Notes: generated from the letters alone by a model not told the origin. Counted from the first letter of the stretch, positions 37,572-49,018 are shown. The stretch is DNA of 64,000 nucleotides from Spirosoma telluris (GCA_003259005.1 QLII01000001.1:1178001-1242000), one strand, 5' to 3'. A program made the numbers and translations.

Positions 37572-38986
37572 ATGAAAAAGATCCTGTTGATCGTCGTATT
37601 TGGGTTGATTACGCTGGTAGGAATGGCGCAGGTACAAGTACGTCCGATGAGCGACAGCTCAGTTGCCTACAAAACACTCCACAAAAACTATCCGCCTGCA
37701 GTTGTGCCACGTGAACAGGCCACTCTACGTAATCTAGTCTTTCAAAAACTTATGGAGGACTACTGGGGCGACTTTAGGCGATTCCTAAAAAAAAGAAACT
37801 TTCGTCCGGATAGCTCCATTATCTGGAACACTGAGGTATTTTTTCGAGCTGATGGCCACCCCGATTGGCTGCTCTACCAATATCAGAGAAATCACAAACG
37901 ACTATCGACAGAGAAGGAACAAATGCTCCTGGGATTATTAACAGAGTATCTTGATCAACATGCCCTTCCAGTTTCATCGACACTCGTCTGGTCGCCCTTT
38001 CGCCTGGGAGGTGGATTAGTAATTATCGGCCCTTCCTCCCGAAAGTCGCCCAAAGGACCGGGGGTTATTGGGGATCTGATTTCGGCAAGCCAGACTTCGC
38101 GTCCTGATACGGTGAAGACGATTGCATGGGGTGGTCTGGAGCTTGAGCACATACCCGACGTTATATACCGCTTCACGAATGTAGAAGAGATTAACTTAGG
38201 GGAAATTATTTAACCTCATTACCAGCCCAATTAACGGCGCTACCCAAGCTGCAACGACTTAATCTGATGTCAAATCGGCTTCAGGAAGATAGCATTTTTT
38301 TCACCCGCAATAAGGTTGTAAAATCGATCAATTTACAGCGAAACTCCTTAACAAACATACCTGCTTTGGTACGAAAAAATCGCCGACTGGAAAGTTTATG
38401 GCTTGGCAATAATGACTTAGCGAACTTAACAATCAAGCCCTTACGGTCGCTTCGTCGGCTAACGGATTTAAACCTGTACAATGTTGGCCTAACCAACTTA
38501 CCCAAAACCATCGGGCAACTGAAGCATGTAAAAGTGATGGACTTATACTACAATAAGTTCACCGAATTGCCACGTCAGTTAGGCCGAATGAAACGGCTTG
38601 AGCAGTTAGCCATCGCCCATAACAACCTGAAAGAGATACCTACGTCCTTAGCCAAACTGCGTCGGCTAAACGTATTGTATGCGCACCATAATCATATCAG
38701 CCAGTTACCGGCCAACTTTGAGAAACTTAAGTACTTGCGCGTGCTTGATCTGGGATACAACTGGATTACGGTAGCCCCAACTGTCTTGGGGGCGTTACCC
38801 GAGTTAGAAGAACTAGACTTGAACAACAACAATTTACAGGAATTTCCGACCGTATTACTATCCATTAAAAACCTGAAGCGCGTGTATATGGGCAGCAATC
38901 CACTTTGGGGCCGGGAAGCGATGAATAGTCCCTATGCTCCACAGATTAAGCAACTGGAAGCCAAACAGACAGTAGTTACTTACTGA
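37572..38986 (+). CDS. Secreted leucine-rich-repeat protein, frameshifted at ~38200
   Basis: One G added in the run at 38199-38202 turns ...INLGEII-stop into INLGGNYLTSLPAQLTALPK and joins both parts into 471 residues. A Sec signal (MKKILLIVVFGLITLVGMAQ) precedes an unrecognised ~180-residue domain. Then come about ten typical LRRs of 23 residues with the LxxLxLxxNxLxxLP pattern (for example LTDLNLYNVGLTNLPKTI and VLDLGYNWITVAPTVL). LRR arcs bind proteins, and in Bacteroidota often serve surface adhesion or recognition. No sorting domain is visible at the C-terminus. Confidence 0.82.
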
Positions 38987-39152
38987 CAGAAAATTACGTT
39001 TATTCTTTTCAGTTAAGAAACGTTCGTCGAGCCGTTCGGGAGTATGAAAAATTCATGAAGGTGGCTTAGTTCACCAACGTGCATAACCTGTTCAGGGTCA
39101 GAAGAAAGGGTGTTTTACCCGTTGACTGTGTTAAGGGATTCATCCACCTTTG

Positions 39153-40966
39153 ATGAAGAAACCTTTATCTCTACTTCGTATGGCCAACACAGTCTTACAC
39201 CACAAACCAGGACCTACACATGGCGGGGTCCGTGGCGATGATCTTGATCGACGTTCCTCGCAGTTTGAAGGCCTTTTTGGTCGCATCTTCCGCAGTTTAC
39301 CAGCCGCTACCTGGACAGAATCGGCCTTAAAAAAACTGGCTGGCGATGGCCGATTAAAACCCCCGGGTGCTGAAGAGAAAATAGGAATGTCTTCGGCACC
39401 CGAAATAGATGGCTCAACACCCCCGCTTCCCCTCGCACCGAGTGAAGATGTAGAAGATGACGGTATTACGCCACGGAGCAGCCGTCTACACGATGATGAA
39501 GAAAATAGTGGCATCGACGCCGGTTATACCTATCTGGGTCAATTCATCGACCACGATATAACATTCGATCCTGCCAGCAGCCTTCAGAAACGAAATGACG
39601 TCAATGCCCTAGTCGATTTTAGAACGCCCAGACTCGACCTCGACTCTGTTTATGGTCGTGGTCCGAATGACCAGCCTTACCTGTACGAAAACAATGGCCG
39701 ATATTTTCAGCTTGGTCGCTCCCTAACTGAAGGGAAAGGTGGCCACGTCATTGGCCACGATCTACCCCGGCATAGCTGGACCGAACATGGGGGAAAAACC
39801 TACCACCGGGCGTTGATTGGCGACAAGCGTAATGACGAAAACGTTATCATTAGTCAGTTACATGGTATCTTTTTAAAATTTCATAATCGACTTGCCCACG
39901 ATCATCCGAAAGTAGACTTTCCTTTAATTCAGCGGCAGGTACGCTGGCATTACCAATACGTGGTTCTACACGATTTCCTATATAAAATCGCGAAGCAAGA
40001 CGTCATAGAAAGCATTTTGCCTCACCTGGCTTCGAAGAAGTCAATCTTTGAGGATACGCCCAAGCTAAGATTCTATCATCCTAAAAACGAAGCCTTTATG
40101 CCGATAGAGTTTGCTGCGGCAGTCTATCGTTTCGGCCATTCCATGGTTCGTCCTATTTACCGGCTAAACACTAAACTAACCGGCGGCAATGATCCTGATA
40201 CAACAAATCCAAATGAGGTGCAACGGGGTCTTGATGGGCGTCAGTTCATTTTTGCCGGAATACCCGGAAGGGGACTGAATGGCTTTGATGAATTCCCAAC
40301 GGAATGGGGAATAGACTGGAATCTGTTCTTCGATCTTACGGGTGATAAAGAGCAACGATTTACGAAGAACCGTACCCAACCCGCTTATAAAATCGATACC
40401 TCCCTGGTAAATCCACTGGCTTTCCTGGCCGAATTCTCTACCGCGAACGCAAATCCCCGCTGGATAGTATCGAAAAACTACAGGCCAGGGCTAAACATGG
40501 CCAGATTCCTAATCTGGCACTGCGAAACTTATTGCGCGGTATGGCCATGTCATTACCTTCTGGCCAGGATGTGGCGCAGGCTATGGACGTAACTCCATTA
40601 AAGGATGAAGAACTTAAGGTAGGAAAGGCAACAACGCGCGCTGAGTATGAGGCTCTACCCCTGCTTACAGACTTCGATGACGAATTTATCGGCAACGCAC
40701 CGCTTTGGTATTACATTCTGGCTGAAGCACAAAATGACTGGTACCAGAAACTAGTCAATGCCAATGCCGGACCAGATGATGGACCTGATACACCTGTGCA
40801 ACTGGGTGATGTGGGCAGCCGTATCGTTGTGGAAACCCTGGTAGGTATATTGCTGGATGATGGCCATTCGGTATTACGGCAGGCACCTGGCTGGGTACCA
40901 GCTATTGGTAAACAAAAAGACTTTGATATGCCAGACTTTATTAAGTACGCATTACAGTTAGAGTAG
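39153..40966 (+). CDS. Animal-type haem peroxidase (An_peroxidase), frameshifted at ~40445
   Basis: One G added at 40445 joins two frames (STAERKSPLDSIEKLQARAK and on) into 604 residues from ATG 39153. TYLGQFIDHDITFDP holds the distal His, NENVIISQLHGIFLKFHNRLA the helix with conserved Asn/Leu/His positions, and VYRFGHSMVRP the proximal haem-ligand His. These are the marks of the peroxidase-cyclooxygenase superfamily, which oxidises halides, lipids or phenols with H2O2. Bacterial members are scattered and mostly uncharacterised. I see no signal peptide. Single gene. Confidence 0.88.
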
Positions 40967-41199
40967 CCGCCCACCGTGAACACTGCTTACTCATTGATGC
41001 AGTGCTCCACCTACCCCAAAGAAAGGAAAGGTTCTATATAATTTCGTAGACATCGTGTCTTTAGGGTTTATACAAATAAAACCAAATAATATTCTGCTCA
41101 GATTTTTCATAACCAATCGTAGAAAGAACGAAATAGTGGGGGTGTAACGGAGAAAAATCCAATCTTTTAGTGTTGTGACGGTATTAGTTAGTCAAGTCT

Positions 41200-42128
41200 A
41201 TGCAAGCCGTTACGTCACCTCCCCTCGCTGTCACACCAACCCGCTTTACCCTCTGGGCGAATCTAGTTTCCGTTTATATCCTTTGGGGCTCGACTTACCT
41301 GTTCATTCATTTCATGACGGAACGGATGCCCCCTTTATACATGGTATCCATTCGCTACCTGATAGCCGGTTCGATCCTGTATGCCTATGCCCGCCTGACA
41401 GGAACCCCTCGTCCAACCCGTCAGGAATGGCGTTCAGCCGGTATCATTGGGTCTTGCTACTGACTATTTCCAACGGCTGTTTATCAGTTGGTCTGCAATA
41501 TATCCCAAGCGGTATGGCAGCTCTACTAGGCGGCCTCCTACCTGTTTACCTACTTACCCTGAACTGGGTTTCGTTTGGTCGGAAGCGGCCAAGTAATCTG
41601 GCTCTGGCAGGTTTGCTAGTGGGTCTGTTCGGCATTTATCTACTTGTTAAACCCGATAAGCTAGAGAGTACAGGTGGCCTCGATGCCAAACTGATTGGCA
41701 CCGGATTCGTTGCCTTTGGAAATTTTATCTGGGCAATAGGCACCTTGTTAAGTCCTCGTCTGTCGTTGCCATCGGGTGCCATTTCGAGCGGCATTCAGAT
41801 GATTGTTGGGGGATTTGCAACCCTGCTGCTGAGCCTACTACTGGAGCCCGTTACACCCTGGAGCATTCTGGATGCCCCGCCAAAAGCCATTGGCTCTATG
41901 ATTTATCTGATCATTTTTGGCAGTATCATTGGATTTTCATCGTACTCCTGGCTGGCCCGCAATGCCCCTCCCCAACTTCTGGCTACCTATGCGTTTGTCA
42001 ATCCAGTAGTTGCCATGCTCCTAGGCACTCTGTTTGCCGGAGAAATCTTCTCAAGTCAATCACTCCTTGGTGCCATCGTTGCCGTAATTGGCGTCGTACT
42101 GATTACGCTAGGCCGGAAAAGTAAATAG
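41200..42128 (+). CDS. EamA/DMT-family transporter, frameshifted at ~41450
   Basis: The true start is ATG 41200 (MQAVTSPPLA). One G added in the run at 41449-41451 moves into the frame that continues to 42128, giving 309 residues. Ten membrane helices in two EamA halves are visible, with WGSTYLFIHFMTERMPPLYM in the first and LATYAFVNPVVAMLLGTLFAGE in the second, the usual RhaT/YedA-like positions. Members export amino acids or metabolites. A longer frame beginning at 41175 is misleading in its first third. Followed by a repeat shared with the convergent SDR gene. Confidence 0.85.
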
Positions 42129-42256
42129 TGGAGTGAGTGGAGTTGGTGTAGTAAGTTGAGTGGGTTGAATAAGTTGAGTAAATGCTTTTTATCACTACTC
42201 GCACTCTACTATTTACCTTACTTCACTTATTCCCCTCGCTACACTTACTCCACCCA
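42121..42256. repeat. Inverted repeat, GTGGAGTGAGTGGAG family
   Basis: The left half is made of GGAGTGAGTGGAGTTGGTG words and the right half of CACTTACTCCACCC words, imperfectly complementary. It overlaps the transporter stop and ends just before the SDR stop, so it can terminate both convergent genes. Confidence 0.7.
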
Positions 42257-42259
42257 AAC

Positions 42260-43034
42260 CTAAATCGGTGGAGGGCTCACACTCGTCCAACCGCCATCGA
42301 CAACCAGGCTCTGGCCGGTAATGTGCCGGGATGCAGGGGCAATGAGAAATAATGCTGCATTCGTAATATCGTCAACGGTGGCTGGGCGGCCCATGGGTGT
42401 AATGCGTGACCAAATGGGAATATAGGCCGGATCATCCAGGGTTCGTTCTGTAAGTGTAGCCCGGGGCAATGGCGTTGACCGTAATACCGAGGGGTGAAAA
42501 ATCAATAACCAATTGTTTGGCCAGCATTTCCAGACCAGCTTTTGTCATGCTGTACACGGGTAAACCCGGATGCGCCTGATGCCCTACTACCGACGACATG
42601 AACAACACACTACCCCCTCGCCCCTGCTCCCGCATTTGCCGGGCGGCAGCTTGGGCCAGAAAAAAACTACCGCGTAGATTCAAATCCACAATTTTTTGAA
42701 AGGCATCCGGTGTCGTTGTAAAAATATCACCGAAGATGGTAATCCCCGCGTTGGCGATTGCGATATCCACAGACCCAAACAGGTCGACCGCCTTTTGAAC
42801 CATCTGCTGAATAAACGTCACGTCAGATGCATCGCCCGGAAAGGCTTCGCATTGGCCAGAATTTATGCCTTGAGTTTCCTGCCGAATGGTATCAACGGCT
42901 TTTAGCGCCAGTTTCTCATCATAATCATTGAGTAGTACATTGGCTCCCTGCCGGGTTAAAGCCCTGGCAATAGCGAAACCAATACCAGTCCCAGCTCCAG
43001 TAATCAGAGTGGTCTGTTGAGTAAAATCTGTCAT
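42260..43034 (-). CDS. Short-chain dehydrogenase/reductase, frameshifted at ~42461
   Basis: The break at 42460-42462 needs two more G (or one fewer) in the run. With two restored the protein is 258 residues and reads NAIAPGATLTERTLDD, the usual SDR sequence. LITGAGTGIGFAIARAL is the NAD(P)-binding TGxxxGIG motif, AIANAGI the NAG element, and the catalytic Tyr/Lys are in YSMTKAGLEML with Ser in LFMSSVVG. The tail HITGQSLVVDGGW is standard. Classical SDR (FabG-like) acting on an unknown sugar or alcohol. Confidence 0.85.
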
Positions 43035-43096
43035 GCAGTAAGATCAGGATTAAGGATAAACAGCCGCGAAATTTAGGGTAAATTTCCCTAAATAAG

Positions 43097-44435
43097 CTAG
43101 TACGACACCATACCTCCAGCGGTTATAGATAGCTTCCCCTTTATATCCAGCAACTTAACCTGAACCTGCTGATTTAAAGAAACCGTATGCCCTGGAGAAA
43201 TAGTTACCATGTCAGTCATAGTAGGTAAACAATTGCAATCCCAGGTTGTCGGGTTCATCCAGCTACCGCTTTGAACGCTAACAACAGAGTCGGCTGAAAT
43301 ATGGTACAGTTTACCATCTGAAAAGGAAAGCACATATAACTCACCATCAATCCCTTCGCCAAACGATACGGGACTTGTGCTGGTCGTAATCGTTTGCAAC
43401 ACATTCTGAAAAGTACCCGTCGACTCTCGCTTTAACGTCCAATAGGTACCGCGCGAGTAATCCCCATATACATACCAGCCTTGCAAACTTGGGTAATTAG
43501 TTCCTCTATAGACAAAACCTCCGGTAATGGATGCCCCCGTTCCATAAGTACGACCTGAATAGTCCAACATTGGCATATGGTAGGTAGTATTCGTGGAGCA
43601 GGTCGAATTATACGCATGGCTACCCTCAAAACAGGGCCAGCCGTAATTCTGGGGAGCGGGTGAATTCACTGCCGTGTAGTTAAGCTCTTCCCAGCCATCC
43701 TGTCCTATATCAGCCACCCACAAATCGCCGGTTTGTCGGTCAAAACTCCACCGCCAGGGATTCCGGAGGCCCAATGCGAACAGTTCATCAGGTACGCCAT
43801 CAGTGGGGCTAACAAACGGATTTGTTGCCGGAATAGCATACGGATTCCCATGATTCACATCAATTCGAAGTATTTTTCCGTAAGGGGTTTGTAGATCCTG
43901 GCCAGTTTATCGGGATCACCGATAGACCCAACCAGACCAGGGGATGAATCACCCGTTGTAATATACAAATAACCATCAGGGCCAAAACCAATTCGACCGG
44001 AACGATGTGCGCCAAGCGGATTGGTATAGGGAATCGTTAGAATAATTAACTCTGAAGTAGGGTCAGCCTGATCCGGATTTAGGGTTTTTCGAGTATATCG
44101 GGCATACACAGAAGCCCGGTCTCCAGAACGGCAATAATGGACGTATAGATAGCCGTTAGTAACATAATCAGGATGGAGTGTAATCCCGAAAATACCTTCC
44201 CAGGTTGGGTCGTTAATTTTGGAACTAATCGTCAGGAAAGGCGTAAGCTGAACCACCCCATTTCGAATCAGTTGAATTTTTCCGTCCGTTTGTGAAATTA
44301 AAAACTCATTCAAGCTAAGCGCGGCTATATCGGTTGGTCTATTCAACCCACTGGCTACTGCTGATAATTGAAGTTTGGGGGTGTTTGGGCAACTAATTTA
44401 TAACTCAATAAAACGAGTACTATAAAGCGGCTCAT
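43097..44435 (-). CDS. Secreted sorbosone/glucose dehydrogenase-like (PQQ type) protein, two frameshifts (~43900, ~44379)
   Basis: ATG 44435 gives a signal peptide (MSRFIVLVLLSYKLVAQ). One base added in the G5 run at 44377-44381 and one at 43900-43901 join three frames into 446 residues. The propeller signature is visible: GLNRPTDIAALS, GIFGITLHPDY, GRIGFGPDGYLYITTGD, ALGLRNPWRWSFDRQTGDLW and QDGWEELNY. This is the GSDH family that oxidises sugars with PQQ or acts as a secreted hedgehog-interacting-like propeller. The last ~60 residues (VQSGSWMNPTTWDCNC on) form an extra beta-rich tail with the SGxWxxPxTW pattern of secreted Bacteroidota proteins. Confidence 0.8.
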
Positions 44436-44856
44436 ACAAAGAAACTTATAAAATTCACAGAATTCCTACAAGTTCAATGCCGAGCTGAAGCCCATTTAAT
44501 CAATAGTTTATTTTCAAAACAGAGGGTGTACGCTGATTGCCTCACTCAAGGCCTGTCTATAAAATAGTATTTACAAGTAATTCACACACAGTTACTTAAA
44601 AATAGAATATGTATTTAATTATACAAATCCATTCATTTGCAATTAAACTAATTAATAAAATTGGGAACTTCCACAAAGACATAGGCCTGATTTTTGCCCG
44701 TCAAATTAACAGCAGTTAATCGCTAAATAGCACGGATTTCAGTGGATCATTTGTGGCGCAACAGAAGGGCAACCTTTGGGTCAATAACAACGGGAATCTT
44801 GAAAAATACCCTCTAATTCCGGTTACACGTTTCTTCGAAAACTAAGTCAAGTATAG
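44436..44856. promoter_or_regulatory. AT-rich intergenic region with candidate minus-strand promoter at 44441-44471
   Basis: No gene is supported in these ~420 bases. On the minus strand TTG (44471-44469), 20 bases, then TAAGTTTC (44448-44441) is one base off the -7 consensus, five bases before ATG 44435, so the dehydrogenase mRNA may be almost leaderless. The rest shows only A/T-rich sequence. Confidence 0.35.
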
Positions 44857-44940
44857 TAAATAGCTTGTCAGGAATAGCCAAATGATGGCCAGATGTACTC
44901 ATTTCTGAACATCACCTGGCTATTCCTGACAAGCTATTTA
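44857..44940. terminator. Perfect 24-base inverted repeat at the dehydratase stop codon
   Basis: 44857-44880 (TAAATAGCTTGTCAGGAATA then GCCA) is exactly inverted at 44917-44940 with a 36-base spacer. The dehydratase stop codon lies within the right arm. Probable terminator or 3' RNA stabiliser. Confidence 0.85.
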
Positions 44941-46644
44941 ATGCGAATCCCGTTTCACTTCACTACCCGAACCTCCTCGCAGAAAATCAAAATCGGCCCC
45001 TTCATGGGCCTGTGTAACATGGCGAATGTACAGATTCACATAGCCACGGTCATAACCGAGTTCGAGTGGTTTAAAATGAACGAGCCGACCGGCCAGTTCT
45101 TCGTCGGAGACGTGCAGGTGTAAACTCCGGTTATGTACATCGAGCGTAATCAAGTCGCCGTTTTGCACCAGGGCCAGGTTTCCGCCAACAGCCGACTCAG
45201 GAGAGACGTGTAACACCACGGTTCCGAAACCGGTACCGCTCATACGGCCATCCGAAATACGCACCATATCATGCACTCCCAGCGCCAGAATTTTGGCGGG
45301 GAGTTGCATATTTCCTACTTCGGGCATGCCCGGATAGCCTTTAGGACCAACGTTTTTCAGGACCAATACGCAATCTGGATCAACATCGAGATTAGGATCG
45401 TCGATCCGGGCTTTATAGTCGTCGATGTTTTCGAATACCACGGCCCGGCCCGTATGTTGCATGAGTGCAGGCGATGCCGCTGATGGTTTTATGACCGCAC
45501 CATGCAAACATAGATTTCCCCGTAAAACGGCGATACCAGACTCAGGTTTGAAGGGTTGCTCAACGGAGGCAATCACGGTAGGATCATAGCACTGAGCCTC
45601 GGCACAGTTTTCGCCAATCGTGTGCCCATTAACCGTAAGGGCATCGTTATTCAGGTATTGCCGCAGTTCACGGATAATGGCAGGCAGGCCTCCGGCATAA
45701 AATAAATCCTCCACAAAATGCTCTCCGGAAGGTTGCAGATTGGCCAGTAAAGGAATTTTTGCGGACAATGTATCGAAATCATCCAATGACAGATCGACAC
45801 CCACACGTCCGGCAATGGCGGTTAAGTGAAGAATAAAATTGGTGGAACCACCAAGAGCTGCGTTGATCATAATCGCATTCTCAAACGCCTGTCGGGTCAG
45901 AATCTGAGAGGGTTTTACATTCTCACGAACCAACTCAACCATCCGAACGCCCGTCATGTGGGCCAATACTTTCCGGCGCGAATCAGCTGCGGGAATGGTG
46001 GCATTGTCGGGTAAGGCCAACCCCAGTGATTCAACCATAGCGGCCATGGTACTTGCCGTACCCATAACCGCGCAGTGCCCCTGCGAACGGGCCATACTAG
46101 CCTCAGCAGCCACAAAATCGGCCTGACTCATCTCGCCCATTTTAAAGGCTTCGGCAAACCGCCAGAGATCGCTCGTTCCAATCTTCCGACCCTGAAACCG
46201 CCCCGCCAGCATCGGTCCACCCGATACGACCATCGTAGGGATATCGACACTACAGGCACCCATGACGAGTGAGGGTGTGGTTTTGTCACAGCCACACATT
46301 AGAATTACCCCGTCAATTGAGTTACCCCGGATACTTTCCTCAACATCCATGCTCGCCAGATTGCGAAACAGCATGGCAGTCGGTTTAATCTGGCACTCGC
46401 CCAGCGACATGACCGGGAACTCCAGTGGAAAGCCACCCGCTTCCCACACTCCCCGCTTAATGGCCTCGGCCAGTTCGCGGAAGTGGGCATTGCAGGGTGT
46501 TAGTTCCGACCAGGTGTTGCAGATACCGATAACGGGTTTTCCTTCAAACTCATGATGCGGAAACCCCTGATTTTTCATCCAGGCACGATAAATAAAGCCG
46601 TCTTTTCCGGTGCGGCCAAACCATTCTCGGGAGCGTAATGGCAT
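44938..46644 (-). CDS. IlvD/Edd-family dehydratase (sugar acid dehydratase-like)
   Basis: 568 residues, intact. RSREWFGRTGKDGFIYRAW at the start and PVIGICNTWSELTPCNAHFR with an Fe-S cysteine are present. LMCGCDKTTPSLVMGA has further cluster/Mg ligands, followed by SGGPMLAGRF, NAALGGSTNFILHL, and RISDGRMSGTGFGTVVLHVSPE. The R-S-x-x-W-F opening and the length fit the L-arabonate/D-xylonate dehydratase branch better than biosynthetic IlvD, but sequence alone does not settle it. The reaction removes water from a 2,3-dihydroxy acid to give a 2-keto acid. The gene upstream encodes an amidohydrolase, consistent with a small catabolic unit. Confidence 0.88.
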   Translation of the reverse strand: MPLRSREWFGRTGKDGFIYRAWMKNQGFPHHEFEGKPVIGICNTWSELTPCNAHFRELAEAIKRGVWEAGGFPLEFPVMSLGECQIKPTAMLFRNLASMDVEESIRGNSIDGVILMCGCDKTTPSLVMGACSVDIPTMVVSGGPMLAGRFQGRKIGTSDLWRFAEAFKMGEMSQADFVAAEASMARSQGHCAVMGTASTMAAMVESLGLALPDNATIPAADSRRKVLAHMTGVRMVELVRENVKPSQILTRQAFENAIMINAALGGSTNFILHLTAIAGRVGVDLSLDDFDTLSAKIPLLANLQPSGEHFVEDLFYAGGLPAIIRELRQYLNNDALTVNGHTIGENCAEAQCYDPTVIASVEQPFKPESGIAVLRGNLCLHGAVIKPSAASPALMQHTGRAVVFENIDDYKARIDDPNLDVDPDCVLVLKNVGPKGYPGMPEVGNMQLPAKILALGVHDMVRISDGRMSGTGFGTVVLHVSPESAVGGNLALVQNGDLITLDVHNRSLHLHVSDEELAGRLVHFKPLELGYDRGYVNLYIRHVTQAHEGADFDFLRGGSGSEVKRDSH

Positions 46645-46722
46645 TTTTTTATAAGCAATAATTCGTAATCAGGAAAGTCATCTTTCTATTTATTATACTT
46701 TTGGCTAAGTAGTTGGCCAAAT

Positions 46723-46808
46723 TGGATTCTATTGATTCTTATGGGTTCTGCCGATTATTTTTTAGCTGATTATCAAGCCAATAGAACCAATAAGAATCCG
46801 TAGAATCG
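46723..46808. repeat. Inverted repeat, GATTCTATTGATTCTT family
   Basis: GGATTCTATTGATTCTTATG (from 46723) and GGTTCT are inverted by AGAACCAATAAGAATCCG-TAGAATC ending 46808. It sits between the amidohydrolase and dehydratase genes on the minus strand. Confidence 0.85.
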
Positions 46809-46826
46809 AAAGAATCAAACGACTCC

Positions 46827-47821
46827 CTATTTAAATTTACTGGCATCCAGGCGAAAAAAGCGAACGGCATTATTGAATAAAATATCCCGTTTCTGATCGA
46901 AAGATAAGTAGTCTGCGTTTTCAATTACGCTGATGGAGGCTTCAAAAAGTTTAGGCCAGATCATAAAATCAGTGCCGTACAAAATCCGTTTGCCAAAGCC
47001 TGCCTGCACCAATCGTTTCAGATAAGCATGAATTTCGGCCTGCGGATAACTCCAGATAAAACCTGCCAAATCCACGTAAACATAGGCATTGGCGCCCATT
47101 AGCCCAATCATTTCATCAATCATTGGGTAACCAGCGTGCATAACCCATATTTTCAGCTTGGGATGGCGGGCGAGCACATCTTCGAGCAGGAACGGTCTGC
47201 CCATTGACGCACGGTAAGAAGCCTGGGTCAGATTGGCCATGCCGTTGCCGCCCGTTCCCATATGAATACCCACCGGAATATTCATTTTCTCGGCGATGGC
47301 AAAATAGGGATCGAGTGACATATCACTTGGCGAAAGGCCTTTGTATTGAGGAGCCACTTCACCCATCACTTTATAAAAGCCCGAGGACATGGAATCACTA
47401 AAGGCCTGGACGCTCATGTCGCTGGGCGAACTGACACCAATACCCGGAATGACACGATTAGGAGCTGCTTTCTGCCACTTGTGTAATATCTGCGCATCGC
47501 CATAAGCCACAATGGTCATGTTGAGCCGCTCCATGGTTTCCAGTACGGCCGCCTGCATTTCCTGATCGGATTTAGCAGGTTGTAAGGGATCTACACAACC
47601 TCCACTAAAGACGGCACCAAGGGCCCGCGCGGGTTGACTGGGATCGCTCCCCGGCATATCTTTTAAGAACCAGGGACACATTTCAAGGGCAAAGCCAGGG
47701 GATACCCGCATGGCGTGTACATGGACATCAATGATGGGAAGGGTCGGGCCGGAGGGACGGTCTGGGCTGAACATAAGCCAGCAAACAGGCCACATGCCAA
47801 CAGTAAAAATCGTGCTTTCAT
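46827..47821 (-). CDS. Exported amidohydrolase (TIM-barrel metal-dependent hydrolase), frameshifted at ~47755
   Basis: The longest single frame starts with implausible sequence. The real start is ATG 47821, giving a clear signal peptide (MKARFLLLACGLFAGLCSAQ). One base added in the G run at 47754-47756 leads into SGPTLPIIDVHVHAM, 331 residues in all. Metal ligands are visible: HVH in the first strand, His of PVGIHMGTGG, His of IWVMHAGYP, and Asp of RILYGTDFMIW. Amidohydrolase-2 family members hydrolyse lactones, amides or decarboxylate ring acids. Beside a sugar-acid dehydratase, a lactonase role is plausible but unproven. Confidence 0.82.
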
Positions 47822-47869
47822 AGGGTAAGAAACGTGTTTGTATAGACTTCAAATCAGTACAAGCCGCTT

Positions 47870-49018
47870 ATGGAAAGCCTTTACTGCTCCCTATGCTTTC
47901 CTAAACCAATTATTTCTCATTCAATTCAGTGGTATCCAGCCCGAGGCCGTAACTTCACAACTGTGAAAGATGCACTCCACACCCTTCGCCAGCAGGCTAT
48001 TGCCGCTTCTCTTTTTCCGCCTACGGGTTTACAGGAAGCGATCGAGCGACTTGGCTTCGTTCAGGCCGATCCGATTCGGGCACCAGCGCGAGCCCAGGAT
48101 CTTATTCTCCGTCAACGGGTTAAGGCATACAAATCGGGCGACCTTGACCAGTACTACCCGACGCTCAACCTGGAAGAAGACTTCCTGTATGCCTACGGCT
48201 TCATGCCTACATCTACCTGGCAATTAGTACATCCCCGCCCCGCAGGCGAGTTGAGTGCAGCTGACCGACGAGTACTTGAGCTTGTTTCCAGCAACCCACA
48301 CATTCACCCTCGTCAGATAGAAGCTTTTCTGGGTCGTACCCGCGAGATTAATGACTGGGGTGGTTATTCGTCAGGGACAACACGCACGCTGCAATCGCTT
48401 CATTATCGGGGTCTTTTGCGGGTAGCCCGACGAGAAAATGGGGTTAAGTTATATGAGTTGGCAGCCCATCAATACGAGCCTATAGATCCCAGCGAGCGCC
48501 TGCGCCAGTTAGTCTTGCTGATTGCAAACAGTTTAAGTCCACTCTCTGAACGTAGTTTACTAACTATTCTACGGCATCTGGTTCGCGCAGTTCCCACCCT
48601 CGAGGTCAAGAAGTCAATCGTTATCCAATTGATCCATACGGGTGAATTGGCCCAAACGGTTGTCGATGGCATTCGGTATGTCTGGCCAGCGATGGCAACG
48701 GTCGGGAATGAGCCTAATGCTACTGTGCGTTTTCTGGCCCCATTTGACCCTTTGGTTTTGGATCGCCAACGCTTCGAGCATTTTTGGGGCTGGCAGTACC
48801 GATTTGAGGCTTATACGCCACCCGCCAAACGACAATTGGGTTATTATGCCCTGCCGATGCTTTGGCAAGACGATGTAATCGGCTGGGTAACGGTTTCCCA
48901 GTCGGCGGGTAATCTGGTAGTTGAACCTGGATTTAAAAAAGATATTCCCTCGGAGGACGCCTTTTTTAATGAATTTGACGCGGAAGTAGAACGGCTTCGC
49001 TTCTTTTTGCAAAAGTGA
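47870..49018 (+). CDS. YcaQ-like winged-helix DNA glycosylase (HTH_42)
   Basis: 382 residues from 47870, or ~351 from GTG 47963 (VKDALHTLRQ), which fits the usual family start better. LGFVQADPIRAPARAQDLIL, YYPTLNLEEDFLYAYGFMP and FLAPFDPLVLDRQRFEHFWGW followed by YTPPAKRQLGYYALPMLW are the marks of the HTH_42 family. E. coli YcaQ and Streptomyces AlkZ unhook interstrand crosslinks; the QxD (here VQAD) element contains the catalytic residues. It probably repairs alkylated or crosslinked DNA. Single gene, divergent from the amidohydrolase. Confidence 0.87.
   Translation: MESLYCSLCFPKPIISHSIQWYPARGRNFTTVKDALHTLRQQAIAASLFPPTGLQEAIERLGFVQADPIRAPARAQDLILRQRVKAYKSGDLDQYYPTLNLEEDFLYAYGFMPTSTWQLVHPRPAGELSAADRRVLELVSSNPHIHPRQIEAFLGRTREINDWGGYSSGTTRTLQSLHYRGLLRVARRENGVKLYELAAHQYEPIDPSERLRQLVLLIANSLSPLSERSLLTILRHLVRAVPTLEVKKSIVIQLIHTGELAQTVVDGIRYVWPAMATVGNEPNATVRFLAPFDPLVLDRQRFEHFWGWQYRFEAYTPPAKRQLGYYALPMLWQDDVIGWVTVSQSAGNLVVEPGFKKDIPSEDAFFNEFDAEVERLRFFLQK

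Noticed and set aside
41175..41450. Start of the DMT transporter at 41175
   Set aside because: The first third in that frame is not membrane-like; the real N-terminus is in the frame starting at 41200.
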